DNA from: Dactylorhiza incarnata
Lineage: Eukaryota; Streptophyta; Magnoliopsida; Asparagales; Orchidaceae
Assembly (NCBI GenBank): GCA_033032865.1
Contig: JAWHQI010000619.1
Location: forward strand, 124,001-188,000
Direction: 5' to 3'
Length of the DNA stretch: 64,000 nucleotides
In this document: positions 49,201-59,422 of the stretch, in pieces
Layout of the letters: each line of letters starts with the position of its first letter
How positions within the stretch are numbered: position 1 is the stretch's first letter
The notes under the pieces: model-generated
The model's input: only the letters and a program-made list of their open reading frames with translations
What the model was told of the DNA's origin: nothing
The model's database searches: none
Translations under genes and position numbers: made by a program

Positions 49201-50703
49201 CTCCAATTGACACCTAAACTTAAAACATCCATAAATATGATCTGGTTGTCAGATTTTTGCCCACAACACATTTTCGGAATGAGATCGGAGCCCTGCATCC
49301 AATGAACACCAAGTTTTACCCATTCTAGTTCGTTTAATGGTTGATCTACGGTGGGTTGCAGTGGTAATGTGGGATTTAGCTCCAAATAACACATAAACTT
49401 CAAACAGACATAACTCTTGATCCAGTTGCCCAATTTTTGCCCACAATACCTTTTAGAATGAGCTCGGAGGCCTACATCCAGTGGAGAGTAGGATATAACC
49501 ATTCAAGTTCATTTATTGTTCGATATACAGTGGGTTCCAGTGGTTATGCGGGTTGGTAATAAGGTATTTAGCTTGAAAGGAGACCTAATCTTCAAATATC
49601 CGTAACTTTTGATCCGGTTGTCCGATTTTCGCCCACAATACCTTTTCGGAATGAGATCGGAGCCCAAAATCCAATGGAGAACAATTTTAACGCATTCAAT
49701 CTCGTTTAGAGGTTTATATACAATGGGATGTACTGCTAATACTAGAATTATCTCAAAATGACACATAAATTTCAAAATTAAAGAATTTTAGATTCGGTTT
49801 GTAGTGAAAGTATGAGATTTAGCTACAAATGACACTCAAAATTTAAACATCAATAACTTTTGATCCGGTTGTCTGATTTTACCCCCACAACACCTTTTAG
49901 GAATGAGCTCGGATCCCTACATTCATTGAAGCACAAGTTTTATCCATTGCAGCTCATTTAGTTGTCGATATATAGCGGGTTGCACTGGTAATGCAAATTT
50001 TAGCTCCAAATGACACCTAAACTTGAAACAGCCATAACTTTTGATGAGGTTGTCTGATTTTTGCTCACAAAACCTCTTCGAAATGAGCTCCGAGCCATAC
50101 ATTCAATGGAGAGCAAGTTTTACCCAATCTAGTTCATTTAGTGGTCGATATACATTGAGTTGTAGTGGTAATTTGGGATTTAGCTCCAACTGGCACATAA
50201 ACTTCAAACAGCTATAACTTTTGATCCGGTTGTCCGGATTTTGACCAAAACACCTTTTCGCAATGAGCTCAGAGCCATACATCCTATGGAGAATAGGATT
50301 TACTCGATCGAGTTCATTTAGAGGTCGGTGGATAGTGGATTGTAGTGGAAATGAGGGATTTTGCTCCAATTGACACCTAAACTTAAAACATCCATAAATT
50401 TGATCTGGTTGTCAGATTTTTGCCCACAACACCTTTTCGGAATGAGATCGGAGCCCTGCATCCAATGGCCACCAAGTTTTACCCATTCTAGTTCGTTTAG
50501 TGGTTGATCTACGGTGGGTTGCAGTGGTAATGTGGGATTTAGCTCCAAATGACACATAAACTTCAAACAGACATAACTCTTGATCCAGATGCCCAATTTT
50601 TGCCCACAATACCTTTTAGAATGAGCTCGCAGGCCAACATCCAGTGGAGAGTAGGATATAACCATTCAAGTTCATTTATTGTTCGATATACAGTGGGTTC
50701 CAG
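34226..50703. repeat. Higher-order satellite array, segment 2
   Basis: The longest uninterrupted stretch. Unit starts (GAGTTCATTTAGAGG phase) lie at 35207, 36370, 37533, 38696, 39859, 41018, 42177, 43339, 44502, 45661, 46824, 47984, 49147 and 50310, so spacing is 1159-1163 bp. In the 42177 unit the monomers start at 42177, 42356, 42535, 42728, 42980 and 43159 (179, 179, 193, 252, 179 and 180 bp). Type 3 has ~14 extra bp (GGTAATAAGGTATTTAGC). Type 4 carries a ~72-bp partial internal duplication. Shared core in all: ATAACTTTTGATC, GGTTGTC, GATTTT, CC(A)CAA-ACCTTTT, GAATGAG-TCGGA and CATCCAATGG. It ends at the target duplication TCCAG (50699-50703). Confidence 0.96.
42177..43338. repeat. Reference higher-order unit (six monomers, 1162 bp)
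   Basis: One complete unit given as a type specimen. Monomer openings: type 1 GAGTTCATTTAGAGGTCGG, type 2 TAGTTCGTTTAGTGGTTGA, type 3 AAGTTCATTTATTGTTCGA, type 4 AAGCTCGTTTAGAGGTTGA, type 5 CAGCTGATTTAGTTGTCGA (usually CAGCTCATTT), type 6 TAGTTCATTTAGTGGTCGA. Monomers differ strongly from each other, but the same type is nearly identical between units, which defines a higher-order repeat. Confidence 0.95.
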
Positions 50704-50924
50704 TGTAACAGTACTGGCTAGCCTGACCCGGGCCCCTAGCACAGTACTGCCGGCACCGACGGCCCAGGACCGTCAACAGACCTACTGGCACTGCCGGTTC
50801 AGCCTCACCCCGAAGGGTTAACCACAAGCCTGCAGGCCGTGCACCCCAACCGCTCTCTGGCCCACCACAGGGCCCAGCGGGTTGTTGGAGACATGCAGTC
50901 TCCCTTCGGTGAGAAGTGAGCCAG

Positions 50925-50989
50925 TTAAGCGGCGTGCTCGGGCTGGAGTAGTCAAGGGATGGGTGACCTCCTGGGAAGTCCACGTGCCG
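50925..50989 (+). ncRNA. 5S rRNA-like sequence, left copy
   Basis: Reads TTAAGC-GG-CGTGCTCGGGC, GGAGTAGTC and GGGATGGGTGACCTCCTGGGAAGTCC. These correspond to the plant 5S internal promoter: box A (here with a 2-nt insertion), intermediate element and box C. Only about the 3' two-thirds of a 5S gene is present, so it is not a ribosomal RNA gene. It forms the loop of the large inverted repeat. Confidence 0.85.
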
Positions 50990-51221
50990 CCGATTAACTG
51001 GCTCACTTCTTACCGAAGGGAGACTGTATGTCTCCAACAACCCGCTGGGCCCTGTGGTGGGCCAGAGAGGGGTTGGGGTGCACGGCCTACAGGCTTGTGG
51101 TTAACCCTTCGGGGTGAGGCTTAACCGGCGGTGCCAGTAGGTCTGTTGACGGTCCTGGGCCGTCAGTGCCTGCGGTACTGGGCTTGTAGGTCATGTGTTG
51201 ATGGTCCTGGCCAGTACCGTT

Positions 51222-51241
51222 AAAAAAAGTGCACTTTTTTT
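51222..51241. terminator. Palindromic A7-GTGCAC-T7: possible bidirectional Pol III terminator
   Basis: AAAAAAAGTGCACTTTTTTT is a perfect 20-nt palindrome. It gives a run of seven T on each strand, the Pol III stop signal. It lies downstream of the left 5S-like promoter on the plus strand and downstream of the tRNA-like promoter on the minus strand. The termination role is inferred. Confidence 0.55.
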
Positions 51242-51367
51242 GTGTAACGACCCAGGCCCGACTCGTCAACACGAGATCCAGCGGGACCCAGCCAGGCCGC
51301 TACTGGGCTGCAGCCCAAGCACCCCAAAGCCTCTCCGCGCCACTATTTCTCAGCAACGGCGCATTGT

Positions 51368-51447
51368 TGAGGCCGGGTCTTGAACCCGCAACCTCCTTGA
51401 TAAGGAGTTTTCAAACCACTCCTCTTCACCAATTGAGCTGCATCTCA
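51368..51447 (-). ncRNA. tRNA-like sequence with Pol III boxes A and B
   Basis: The minus strand contains AGCTCAATTGGTG (box A-like, 51428-51439 region), a GAGT/ACTC anticodon-type stem, a CTCCTT-ATC-AAGGAG variable arm and GCGGGTTCAAGACCCGG (T arm, box B, 51374-51389). The length (~80 nt) and long variable arm suggest a class II tRNA origin. The acceptor ends pair only partly (TGAG/CTCA), so it is probably a tRNA-derived promoter rather than a working tRNA. Confidence 0.6.
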
Positions 51448-51466
51448 GTTGGTGATGAGAATCAAA

Positions 51467-51537
51467 AGAACTCCGTACTTAAGCGTGCTCGGGCTGGAGT
51501 AGTCACGAGATGGGTGACCTCCTGGGAAGTCCACGTG
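51467..51537 (+). ncRNA. 5S rRNA-like sequence, right copy
   Basis: Reads AGAACTCCGTACTTAAGCGT, GCTCGGGC, GAGTAGTC and GATGGGTGACCTCCTGGGAA. It matches plant 5S rRNA more closely than the left copy, with an unbroken box A (AAGCGTGCTCGGGC), intermediate element and box C. It starts about a third of the way into a 5S gene. Confidence 0.88.
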
Positions 51538-51774
51538 CCGCCGCTTAACTGGCTCACTTCTCACCGAAGGGAGACTGTATGTCTCCAACAACCCGCTGGG
51601 CCCTGTGGTGGGCCAGAAGGGGTTGGGGTGCACGGCTTGCAGGCTTGTGGTTAACCCTTCGGGGTGAGGCTTAACCGACGGTGCCAGTAGGTCTGTTGAC
51701 GGTCCTGGGCCGTCGGTGTCGGAGGTACTGGGCTTGTAGGTCATGTGTTGACGGTCCTAGCCAGTACCGTTACA

Positions 51775-54700
51775 TCCAGTGCTTATGCGGGTTGGTAATA
51801 AGGTATTTAGCTTAAAAGGAGACCTAATCTTCAAATATCCGTAACTTTTGATCCGGTTGTCCGATTTTCGCCCACAATACCTTTCGGAATGAGATCGGAG
51901 CCCAAAATCCAATGGAGAACAATTTTAACCCATTCAAGCTCGTTTAGAGGTTGATATACAATGGGATGTACTGCTAATACTAGATTTAGCTCCAAATGAC
52001 ACCTAAATTTCAAAATGAAAGAATTTTAGATGCTGTTTGTAGTGAAAGTAAGAGATTTAGCTACAAATGACACTCAAACTTTAAACATCAATAACTTTTG
52101 ATCGAGTTGTCTGATTTTACCCCTACAACACCTTTTAGGAATGAGCTCGGATCCCTACATTCATTGAAGCACAAGTTTTACCCATTGCAGCTCATTTAGT
52201 TGTCGATACATAGCGGGTTGCACTTGTAATGCAAATTTTAGCTCCAAATGACACCTAAACTTGAAATAGCCATAACTTTTGATGAGGTTGTCTGATTTTT
52301 GCTCACAAAACCTCTTCGAAATGAGCTCCGAGCCATACATTCAATGGAGAGCAGGTTTTACCCAATCTAGTTCATTTAGTGGTCGATATACATTGAGTTG
52401 TAGTGGTAATGTGGGATTTAGCTCCAACTGGCACCTAAACTTCAGACAGCTATAACTTTTGATCCGGTTGTCCGGATTTTGCCCAAAACACCTTTTGGCA
52501 ATGAGCTCAGAGCCATACATCCTATGGAGAATAGGATTTACTCGATCGATTTTCATTTAGAGGTTGGTGGATAGTGGATTGCAGTGGAAATGAGGGATTT
52601 TGCTCCAATTGATGCCTAAACTTAAAACATCCATAAATTTGATCTGGTTGTCAGATTTTTGCCCACAATACCTTTTCGGAATGAGATCGGAGCCCTGCAT
52701 CCAATGGACACCAAGTTTTACCCATTCTAGTTCGTTTAGTGGTTGATCTATGGTGGGTTGCAGTGGTAATGTGGGATTTAGCTCCCAATGACACATAAAC
52801 TTCAAACAGGCATAACTCTTGATCCAGTTGCCCAATTTTTGCCCACAATACCTTTTAGAATGAGCTCGGAGGCCTACATCCAGTGGAGAGTAGGATATAA
52901 CATTCAAGTTCATTTATTGTTCGATATACAGTGGGTTCCAGTGGTTATGCGGGTTGGTAATATGGTATTTAGCTTGAAAGGAGACCTAATCTTCAAATAT
53001 CCGTAACTTTTGATCCGGTTGTCCAATTTTTGCCCACAATACCTTTTCGGAATGAGATCGGAGCCCAAAATCCAAAGGAGAACAATTTTATCTCATTCAA
53101 GCTCGTTTAAAGGTTGATATACAATGGGATGTACTGCTAATACTAGATTTAGCTCCAAATGACACATAAATTTCAAAATGAAAGAATTTTAGATGCGGTT
53201 TGTAGTGAAAGTAAGAGATTTAGCTACAAATGACACTCAAACTTTAAACATCAATAACTTTTGATCGGGTTGTCTGATTTTACCCCCACAACACCTTTTA
53301 GGAATGAGCTCGGATCCCTACATTCATTGAAGCACAACTTTTACCCATTGCAGCTCATTTAGTTGTCGATATATAGCGGGTTGCACTGGTAATGCAAATT
53401 TTAGCTCCAAATGACACCTAAACTTGAAACAGCCATAACTTTGGATGAGGTTGTGTGATTTTTGCTCACAAAACCTCTTCGAAATGAGCTCCGAGCCATA
53501 CATTCAATGGAGAGCAGGTTTTACCCAATCTAGTTCATTTAGTGGTCGATATACATTGAGTTGTAGTGGTAATGTGGATTTAGCTCTAACTGGCACCAAA
53601 ACTTCAAACAACTATAACTTTTGATCTGGTTGTCTGGATTTTGCCCAAAACACCTTTTCCTAATGAGCTCAGTGCCATACATCCTATGGAGAATAAGATT
53701 TACTCGATCGAGTTCATTTAGAGGTCTGTGGATAGTGGATTGCAGTGGAAATGAGGGATTTTGCTCCAATTGACACCTAAACTTAAAACATCCATAAATT
53801 TGATCTGGTTGTCAGATTTTTTCCCACAACACCTTTTCGGAATGAGATCGGTGCCCTGCATCCAATGGACACCAAGTTTTACCCATTCTAGTTTTTTTAG
53901 TGGTTGATCTTCGGTGGGTTGCAGTGGTAATGTGGGATTTAGCTCCAAATGACACATAAACTTCAAACAGACAAAACTCTTGATCCAGTTGCCCAATTTT
54001 TGCCCACAATACCTTTTAGAATGAGCTCGGAGGCCTACATCTAGTGGAGAGTAGGATATAACCATTCAAGTTCATTTATTGTTCGATATACAGTGGGTTC
54101 CAGTGGTTATGCGGGTTGGTAATAAGGTATTTAGCTTGAAAGGAGACCTAATCTTCAAATATCCGTAACTTTTGATCCGGTTGTCCGATTTTCGCCCACA
54201 ATACATTTTCGGAATGAGATCGGAGCCCAAAATCCAATGGAGAACAATTTTAACCCATTCAAGCTCGTTTAGAGGTTGATATACAATGGTTTGTACTGCT
54301 AATACTAGATTTAGCTCCAAATGACACATAAATTTCAAAATGAAAGAATTTTAGATGAGGTTTGTAGTGAATGTAAGAGATTTAGCTACAAATGACACTC
54401 AAACTTTAAACATCAATAACTTTTGATCGGGTTGTCTGATTTTACCCCCACAACACCTTTTAGGAATGAGCTCGGATCCCTACATTCATTGAAGCACAAG
54501 TTTTACCCATTGCAGCTCATTTAGTTGTAGATATATAGCGGGTTGCACTGGTAATGCAAATTTTAGCTCCAAATGACACCTAAACTTGAAACAGCCATAA
54601 CTTTTGATGAGGTTGTCTGATTTTTGCTCACAAAACCTCTTCGAAATGAGCTGCAAGCTATACATTCAAAGGAGAGCAGGTTTTACCCAATCTAGTTCAT

Positions 54701-56618
54701 TTAGTGGTCGATATACATTGAGTTGTAGTGGTAATGTGGGATTTAGCTCCAACTGGCACCTAAACTTCAAACAACTATAACTTTTGATCTGGTGTCCGGA
54801 TTTTGCCCAAAACACCTTTTCGCAATGAGCTCAGAGCCATAGATTCTATGGAGAATAGGATTTACTCGATCGAGTTCATTTAGAGGTCGGTGGATAGTTG
54901 ATTGCAGTGGAAATGAGGGATTTTGCTCCAATTAACACCTAAACTTAAAACATGCATAAATTTGATCTGGTTGTCATATTTTTGCCCACAACACCTTTTC
55001 GGAATGAGATCGGATCCCTGCATCCAATGGACACCATGTTTTACCCATTCTAGTTCGTTTAGTGGTTGATCTACGGTGGGTTGCAGTGGTAATGTGGGAT
55101 TTAGCTCCAAATGACACATAAACTTCAAACAGACATAACTCTTGATCCAGTTGCCCAATTTTTGCCCACAATACCTTTTAGAATGAGCTTGGATGCCTAC
55201 ATCCAGTGGAGAGTACGATATAACCATTCAAGTTCATTTATTGTTCGATATTCAATGGGTTCCAGTGGTTATGCGGGTTGGTAATAAGGTATTTAGCTTG
55301 AAAGGAGACCTAATCTTCAAATATCCGTAACTTTTGATCCGGTTGTCCGATTTTAGCCCACAAAACCTTTTCGAAATGAGATCGGAGCCCAAAATCCTAT
55401 GGAGAACAATTTTAACCCATTCAAGCTCGTTTAGATGTTGATATACAATGGAATGTACTGCTAATACTAGATTTAGCTCCAAGTGACACATAAATTTCAA
55501 AATGAAAGAATTTTAGATGCGGTTTGTAGTGAAAGTAAGAGATTTAGCTACAAATGACACTCAAACTTTAAACATCAATAACTTTTGATCGGGTTGTCTG
55601 ATTTTAACCCCACAACACATTTTAGGAATGAGCTCGGATCCCTACATTCATTAAAGCACAAGTTTTACCCATTGCAGCTCATTTAGTTGTCGATATATAG
55701 CGGGTTGCACTGGTAATGCAAATTTTAGCTCCAAATGACACCTAAACTTGAAACAGCCATAACTTTTGATGAGGTTGTCTGATTTTTGCTCACAAAACCT
55801 CTTCAAAATGACCTCCGAGCCATACATTCAATGGAGAGCAAGTTTTACCAAATCTAGTTCATTTAGTGGTCAATATACATTGAGTTGTAGTGGTAATGTG
55901 GGATTTAGCTCCAACTGGCACCTAAACTTCAAACTGCTATAACTTTTGATCTGGTTGTCCGGATTTTGCCCAAAACACCTTTTCGCAATGAGCTCAGAGC
56001 CATACATCCTATGGAGAATAGGATTTACTCGACCGAGTTCATTTAGAGGTCGGTGGATAGTGGATTGCAGTGGAAATGAGGGATTTTGCTCCAATTGACA
56101 CCTAAACTTAAAACATCCATAAATTTGATTTGGTTGTCAGATTTTTGCCCACAACACCTTTTCAGAATGAGATCGAAGCCCTGCATCCAATGTACACCAA
56201 GTTTTACCCATTCTAGTTCGTTTAGTGGTTGATCTACGGTGGGTTGCAGTGGTAATATGGGATTTAGCTCCAAATGACACATAAACTTCAAACAGATATA
56301 ACTCTTGATCCAGTTGCCCAATTTTTGCCCACAATACATTTTAGAATGAGCTCGGAGGCCTACATCCAGTGGAGAGTAGGATATAACCATTCAAGTTCAT
56401 TTATTGTTCGATATACAGTGGGTTCCAGTTGTTATGCGGGTTGGTAATAAGGTATTTAGCTTGAAAGGAGACCAAATCTTCAAATATCCGTAACTTTTGA
56501 TCCGGTTGTCCGATTTTCGCCCACAATACCTTTTTGAAATGAGATCGGAGCCCAAAATCCAATGGAGAACAATTTTAACCCATTCAAGCTCGTTTAGAGG
56601 TTGATATACAATGGGATG
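51775..56618. repeat. Higher-order satellite array, segment 3
   Basis: Continues in phase from segment 2: the unit begun at 50310 resumes at 51775, and later starts are 52548, 53710, 54872 and 56035. After removing the 1071-bp insertion and one 5-bp duplication, 50310 to 52548 is 1163 bp, one exact unit. The segment ends in monomer type 4 at ...ACAATGGGATG, where the SIRE-like LTR begins. Confidence 0.95.
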
Positions 56619-57906
56619 TGTTGGACATGTGTGTCACATCCCTTTGTTATAGAATAACAAATCCCATATTGTATTTGATATTGCTTGTCGTGTGTTTATA
56701 GTGTGCAGGAACTATAGGTGCAATACTCCATAGGTATAAAGCAGCTTGGAACAATCATTTGAAAGGAGCAGCGCTACCGCCAGTGCTACTGCTACCGCCA
56801 ACGCTATCGCTAGCACTACCTCCAGCTCTACCGCCAGGCGTTATCTCGAGTTCATGCACAGCGACGGTTACGCAACCGCTACCGCTACCGCCAGCGCTAT
56901 CTCCCGCTACCCCAGCGCTATCGCTACCGCCAGGCGCTATCTCCAGTTCGTGCACAGCGCCATGCCGCCGACGGTTGCGCAACCTCTCCACACGAACGCT
57001 ACCGCCGGCGCTAGCCCCTACCGCAGGTGCTAGCTCTAAGTTCTATAAAATGGTGGGCTCTCTCTCGTTTTGGTTAGAGATTCCAGATAGGTTGCTTGTG
57101 CCACAACTCCAGTGCTGTTATGCTGCCGAAGATGGATCTCCCACAAAAAGCTTAAGGAGAATTCTGGAGGAGGACTACGTCACGCTACATTCGAAGGACG
57201 ATCGCTTCTACCTCGCTCATACTACAGCGATCCTTCATCCTCATCTTCAGAAATCTCATATAGGGAGTTTTACTATTGTTGTCTTTATTTTCATTCCATA
57301 CTTTTTTTGTAACCGTTTAGTTAATTCGCCTTGTGTTGGCGACTAGGTCTGGGCAGGACTTAGGGGGAAATTCGCCTTGTGTTGGCGACTAGGTTTAGGT
57401 GATTAGATCTAGGGGGTGCTCGAGGCCATATCCGGGGAAGGATTGTCTAGAGCGGCTTGAGGCCTTATCCGGGGAAGGATAGGCTAAAGCCAACCGGTTT
57501 GTGGGGATACAAGTCGGTATAGAAAAGGAAAAATTATTTACATATGTACGCCTCCGATTTCTAGCGATATTGAAATCAATTTTTGTAAACACCTTTTTAT
57601 ATAAATACAATCATGTCTCTATTTGTGTTTACTTGATTTCTCTCCTTTGGCGTTATCTTTAATATATTGGTTACAAAGCTTTAAATTAAATCACTTTAAC
57701 TAAAATTGTTTATTTTCAATCTCTTAATCATAAAATAATTTAGTACTTATTTCTAAAGATGAAAATTATGAAATTCTCACAAATTAGCTAAATTGTTATT
57801 TTGCCTTTCCTATTAATCAAAACAATTTAGTAATTTCCATAAAATTTATAAAAAGAATTTTTATTCCCTTATTCACCCCCCTCTAAGGGCGCCATAAGAT
57901 CCAACA
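56619..57906 (+). repeat. SIRE-like 5' LTR
   Basis: 1288 bp, TGTTGGACATG to ATCCAACA. The first half has a GC-rich zone (56765-57035) of degenerate GCTACCGCCAGCGCTATC units, whose long open frames on both strands come from the repeat. TATAAAA is at 57044-57050. Two direct copies of AATTCGCCTTGTGTTGGCGA lie near 57325 and 57370, and two GGCC(A/T)TATCCGGGGAAGGAT copies near 57424 and 57461. Confidence 0.9.
57044..57050 (+). promoter_or_regulatory. TATA box in SIRE-like LTR
   Basis: TATAAAA downstream of the GC-rich repeat zone, followed by CT-rich sequence. A plausible core promoter for the element RNA. Confidence 0.55.
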
Positions 57907-57908
57907 AG

Positions 57909-57922
57909 TGGTATCAGAGCCA
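57909..57922 (+). promoter_or_regulatory. Primer-binding site (initiator Met tRNA)
   Basis: TGGTATCAGAGCCA, two bases after the LTR end: the standard plant copia primer site. Confidence 0.92.
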
Positions 57923-57954
57923 GGTTATTCCAAACGGTTTAAAAACCAGGAATA

Positions 57955-59422
57955 ATGGCGTCACATGATCTCGCTTCTACTAGTAGGGGAAATTTCTTAT
58001 TAATGAAAAATCTTTAGCACCACCTTTATTTGAAGGCAAAAATTATAATGGGTGAAAATTTCTTATGGAAAAATTTCTTAAGTCTTTGGATATGGAAGTA
58101 TGGAATATTACTATTAAAATACCCACAAGTACTTTAAATAAAAATGAAATGTTTTTAAATGCCAAATCAATGAATAGTCTATATTGTGCATTGCATCAAA
58201 ATATTTTCAAACTAATTTATACACTTCCTACTGCTTATGAAGTTTGGAAATTTCTTGAGAATAATTATAGTCTTCCTTCTACAGATGATGAACAAGAGGA
58301 ATTTCTTAAGGATCCAAGAGAAGAAATCGACGAGGAATTCCTTATGGATCCAAGAGAAGAAATGGATGAGGAATTCCTTATGGATCCAAGAGAAGAAATC
58401 GATGAGGATTCATGCTTGGAGGAAGAAAAATACAATGTCACAATGTTGGACTCATTTGTTGGCAACACATCAAGCAAAAGAGAAGACGGAAACTATAGCA
58501 AGGTAAGAAAATCTAAATCTTCTCTTTTTGTAACAAATTCTATTTCTACTTCTCGTATGCTTAAAATTGCTAAACGTAAAATTTTAAAGTTAAAAATTGC
58601 TAATTCCAAATTACGTTTAGAAAATAAATCTTTAAAAGCAAACGATAATGTAGAATCAAATATTGATGTGATAAATTCTCTTTCACGCTCTTTAGTTAAA
58701 ATTCTTATTCCTTGTCTTAATTGCAATTTATTCAAAGAAAAATTCAAGGAAATTGAAAAAGGGCTCTTAATTTCTAAAAGGCATAATGAAAATTGATAGT
58801 TGAAAATGATGCTTTATCTTGTAAGTTAAAACAATTAAAATCTTTTGTTGAAAAATTTCAAATGTCACCTAATGAATTTCATCATAAGATTTTGAATAAC
58901 AAGGATAAATTAACTTACAAAATCATTTCTAAAAATGGCCATTTTCACACATTAAATCAAAAGGAGTTTAGTTTCAAAAAGAATTATGATCCTCATAAAA
59001 CTCTTAAGAGTCACTATTATAAGTCTCAATATATTTTCAATCATGACTCAAATTTAAAAACTCCTTTTCATGAAAATCAAACTATAAAATATTATCCTTC
59101 ATATTATAAGAGTATGTCTATAAGAAAGAGTGGAAATGAAAATCATCAAAATAATAATCAATCATTTAAAACATATTGTAACCCACTCTTTCAACAATCA
59201 TTTCTAAAGAAAGACAATCACTCTTATAAACTTTCAAAGAATCAATATAATAAAATTCATGATGATTATCAACATCAAACTACTTTGAAAAATAATTTGA
59301 ATAAACATAAATCTCAAATGAATTATTTTTCAAACAAATATAATCATATAAAGATGTCACATAATCATAACATGAATTTAAAAGAAAAACAAACAAAGTA
59401 TGAATGGAGGCCCAAAATTTAA
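57955..59422 (+). pseudogene. gag: SIRE-like copia gag, internally deleted and frameshifted
   Basis: The start ATG is at 57955 (MASHDLASTS). A frameshift near 57998-58012 and a Trp-to-stop change near 58051 (NYNG-stop) break the usual PPLFEGKNYNxW region. The gag start is then open from 58065 (MEKFLKSLDMEVWNI...TAYEVWKFLENNY). The gag core that should follow is missing and is replaced by three copies of a 13-residue unit, EEFLMDPREEIDE (58293-58410). A Lys-rich coiled coil follows (RKILKLKIANSKLRLENKSLK). A one-base loss near 58791 shifts the frame; the rest (ENDALSCKLKQLKSFVEKF...) runs to 59422 and is Asn/His/Lys-rich. No zinc knuckle is visible. The product would not form a normal capsid. 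Confidence 0.7.

Larger units (their letters stand above)
50704..51774 (+). mobile_element. Cassandra-like element with 5S rRNA sequence and inverted arms
   Basis: The ends are TGTAACAGTACTGGCTAG and CTAGCCAGTACCGTTACA (18 bp, one mismatch). TG...CA ends and the 5-bp target duplication TCCAG (50699-50703 and 51775-51779) fit LTR-retrotransposon integration. 5S rRNA-like sequence occurs twice (50925-50989 and 51467-51537), the defining trait of Cassandra elements in plants. The left copy is flanked by two ~200-bp arms that are inverted copies of each other (about 50730-50924 and 50990-51190). The right copy is followed by a direct copy of the second arm. A tRNA-like sequence lies between, on the minus strand. 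There is no coding capacity. GC content is far above the satellite. I see no initiator-Met primer site, so this is a rearranged or unusual member. Confidence 0.8.

Noticed and set aside
51368..51447. Functional tRNA gene
   Set aside because: The acceptor stem pairs poorly and the anticodon loop is ambiguous. Only promoter boxes and the T arm are convincing.
50925..51537. Functional 5S rRNA genes
   Set aside because: Both matches lack the first third of 5S rRNA and lie within a mobile element with target duplications.
50704..51774. DNA transposon (hAT or Mutator-like) because of the terminal inverted repeats
   Set aside because: The target duplication is 5 bp with TG...CA ends, and the 5S content matches Cassandra. 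No transposase or 8-9-bp duplication is seen.
23674..56390. Dozens of minus-strand reading frames of 65, 88 and 115 codons across the satellite
   Set aside because: They repeat with the 1162-bp unit, overlap each other in different frames and end at the same repeat positions. They reflect a stop-poor satellite sequence, not genes.
56746..57346. Open frames of 95 and 195 codons in the SIRE-like LTR
   Set aside because: They run through degenerate GC-rich triplet-like repeats (Ala/Thr/Pro/Leu-rich in several frames at once) inside an LTR.
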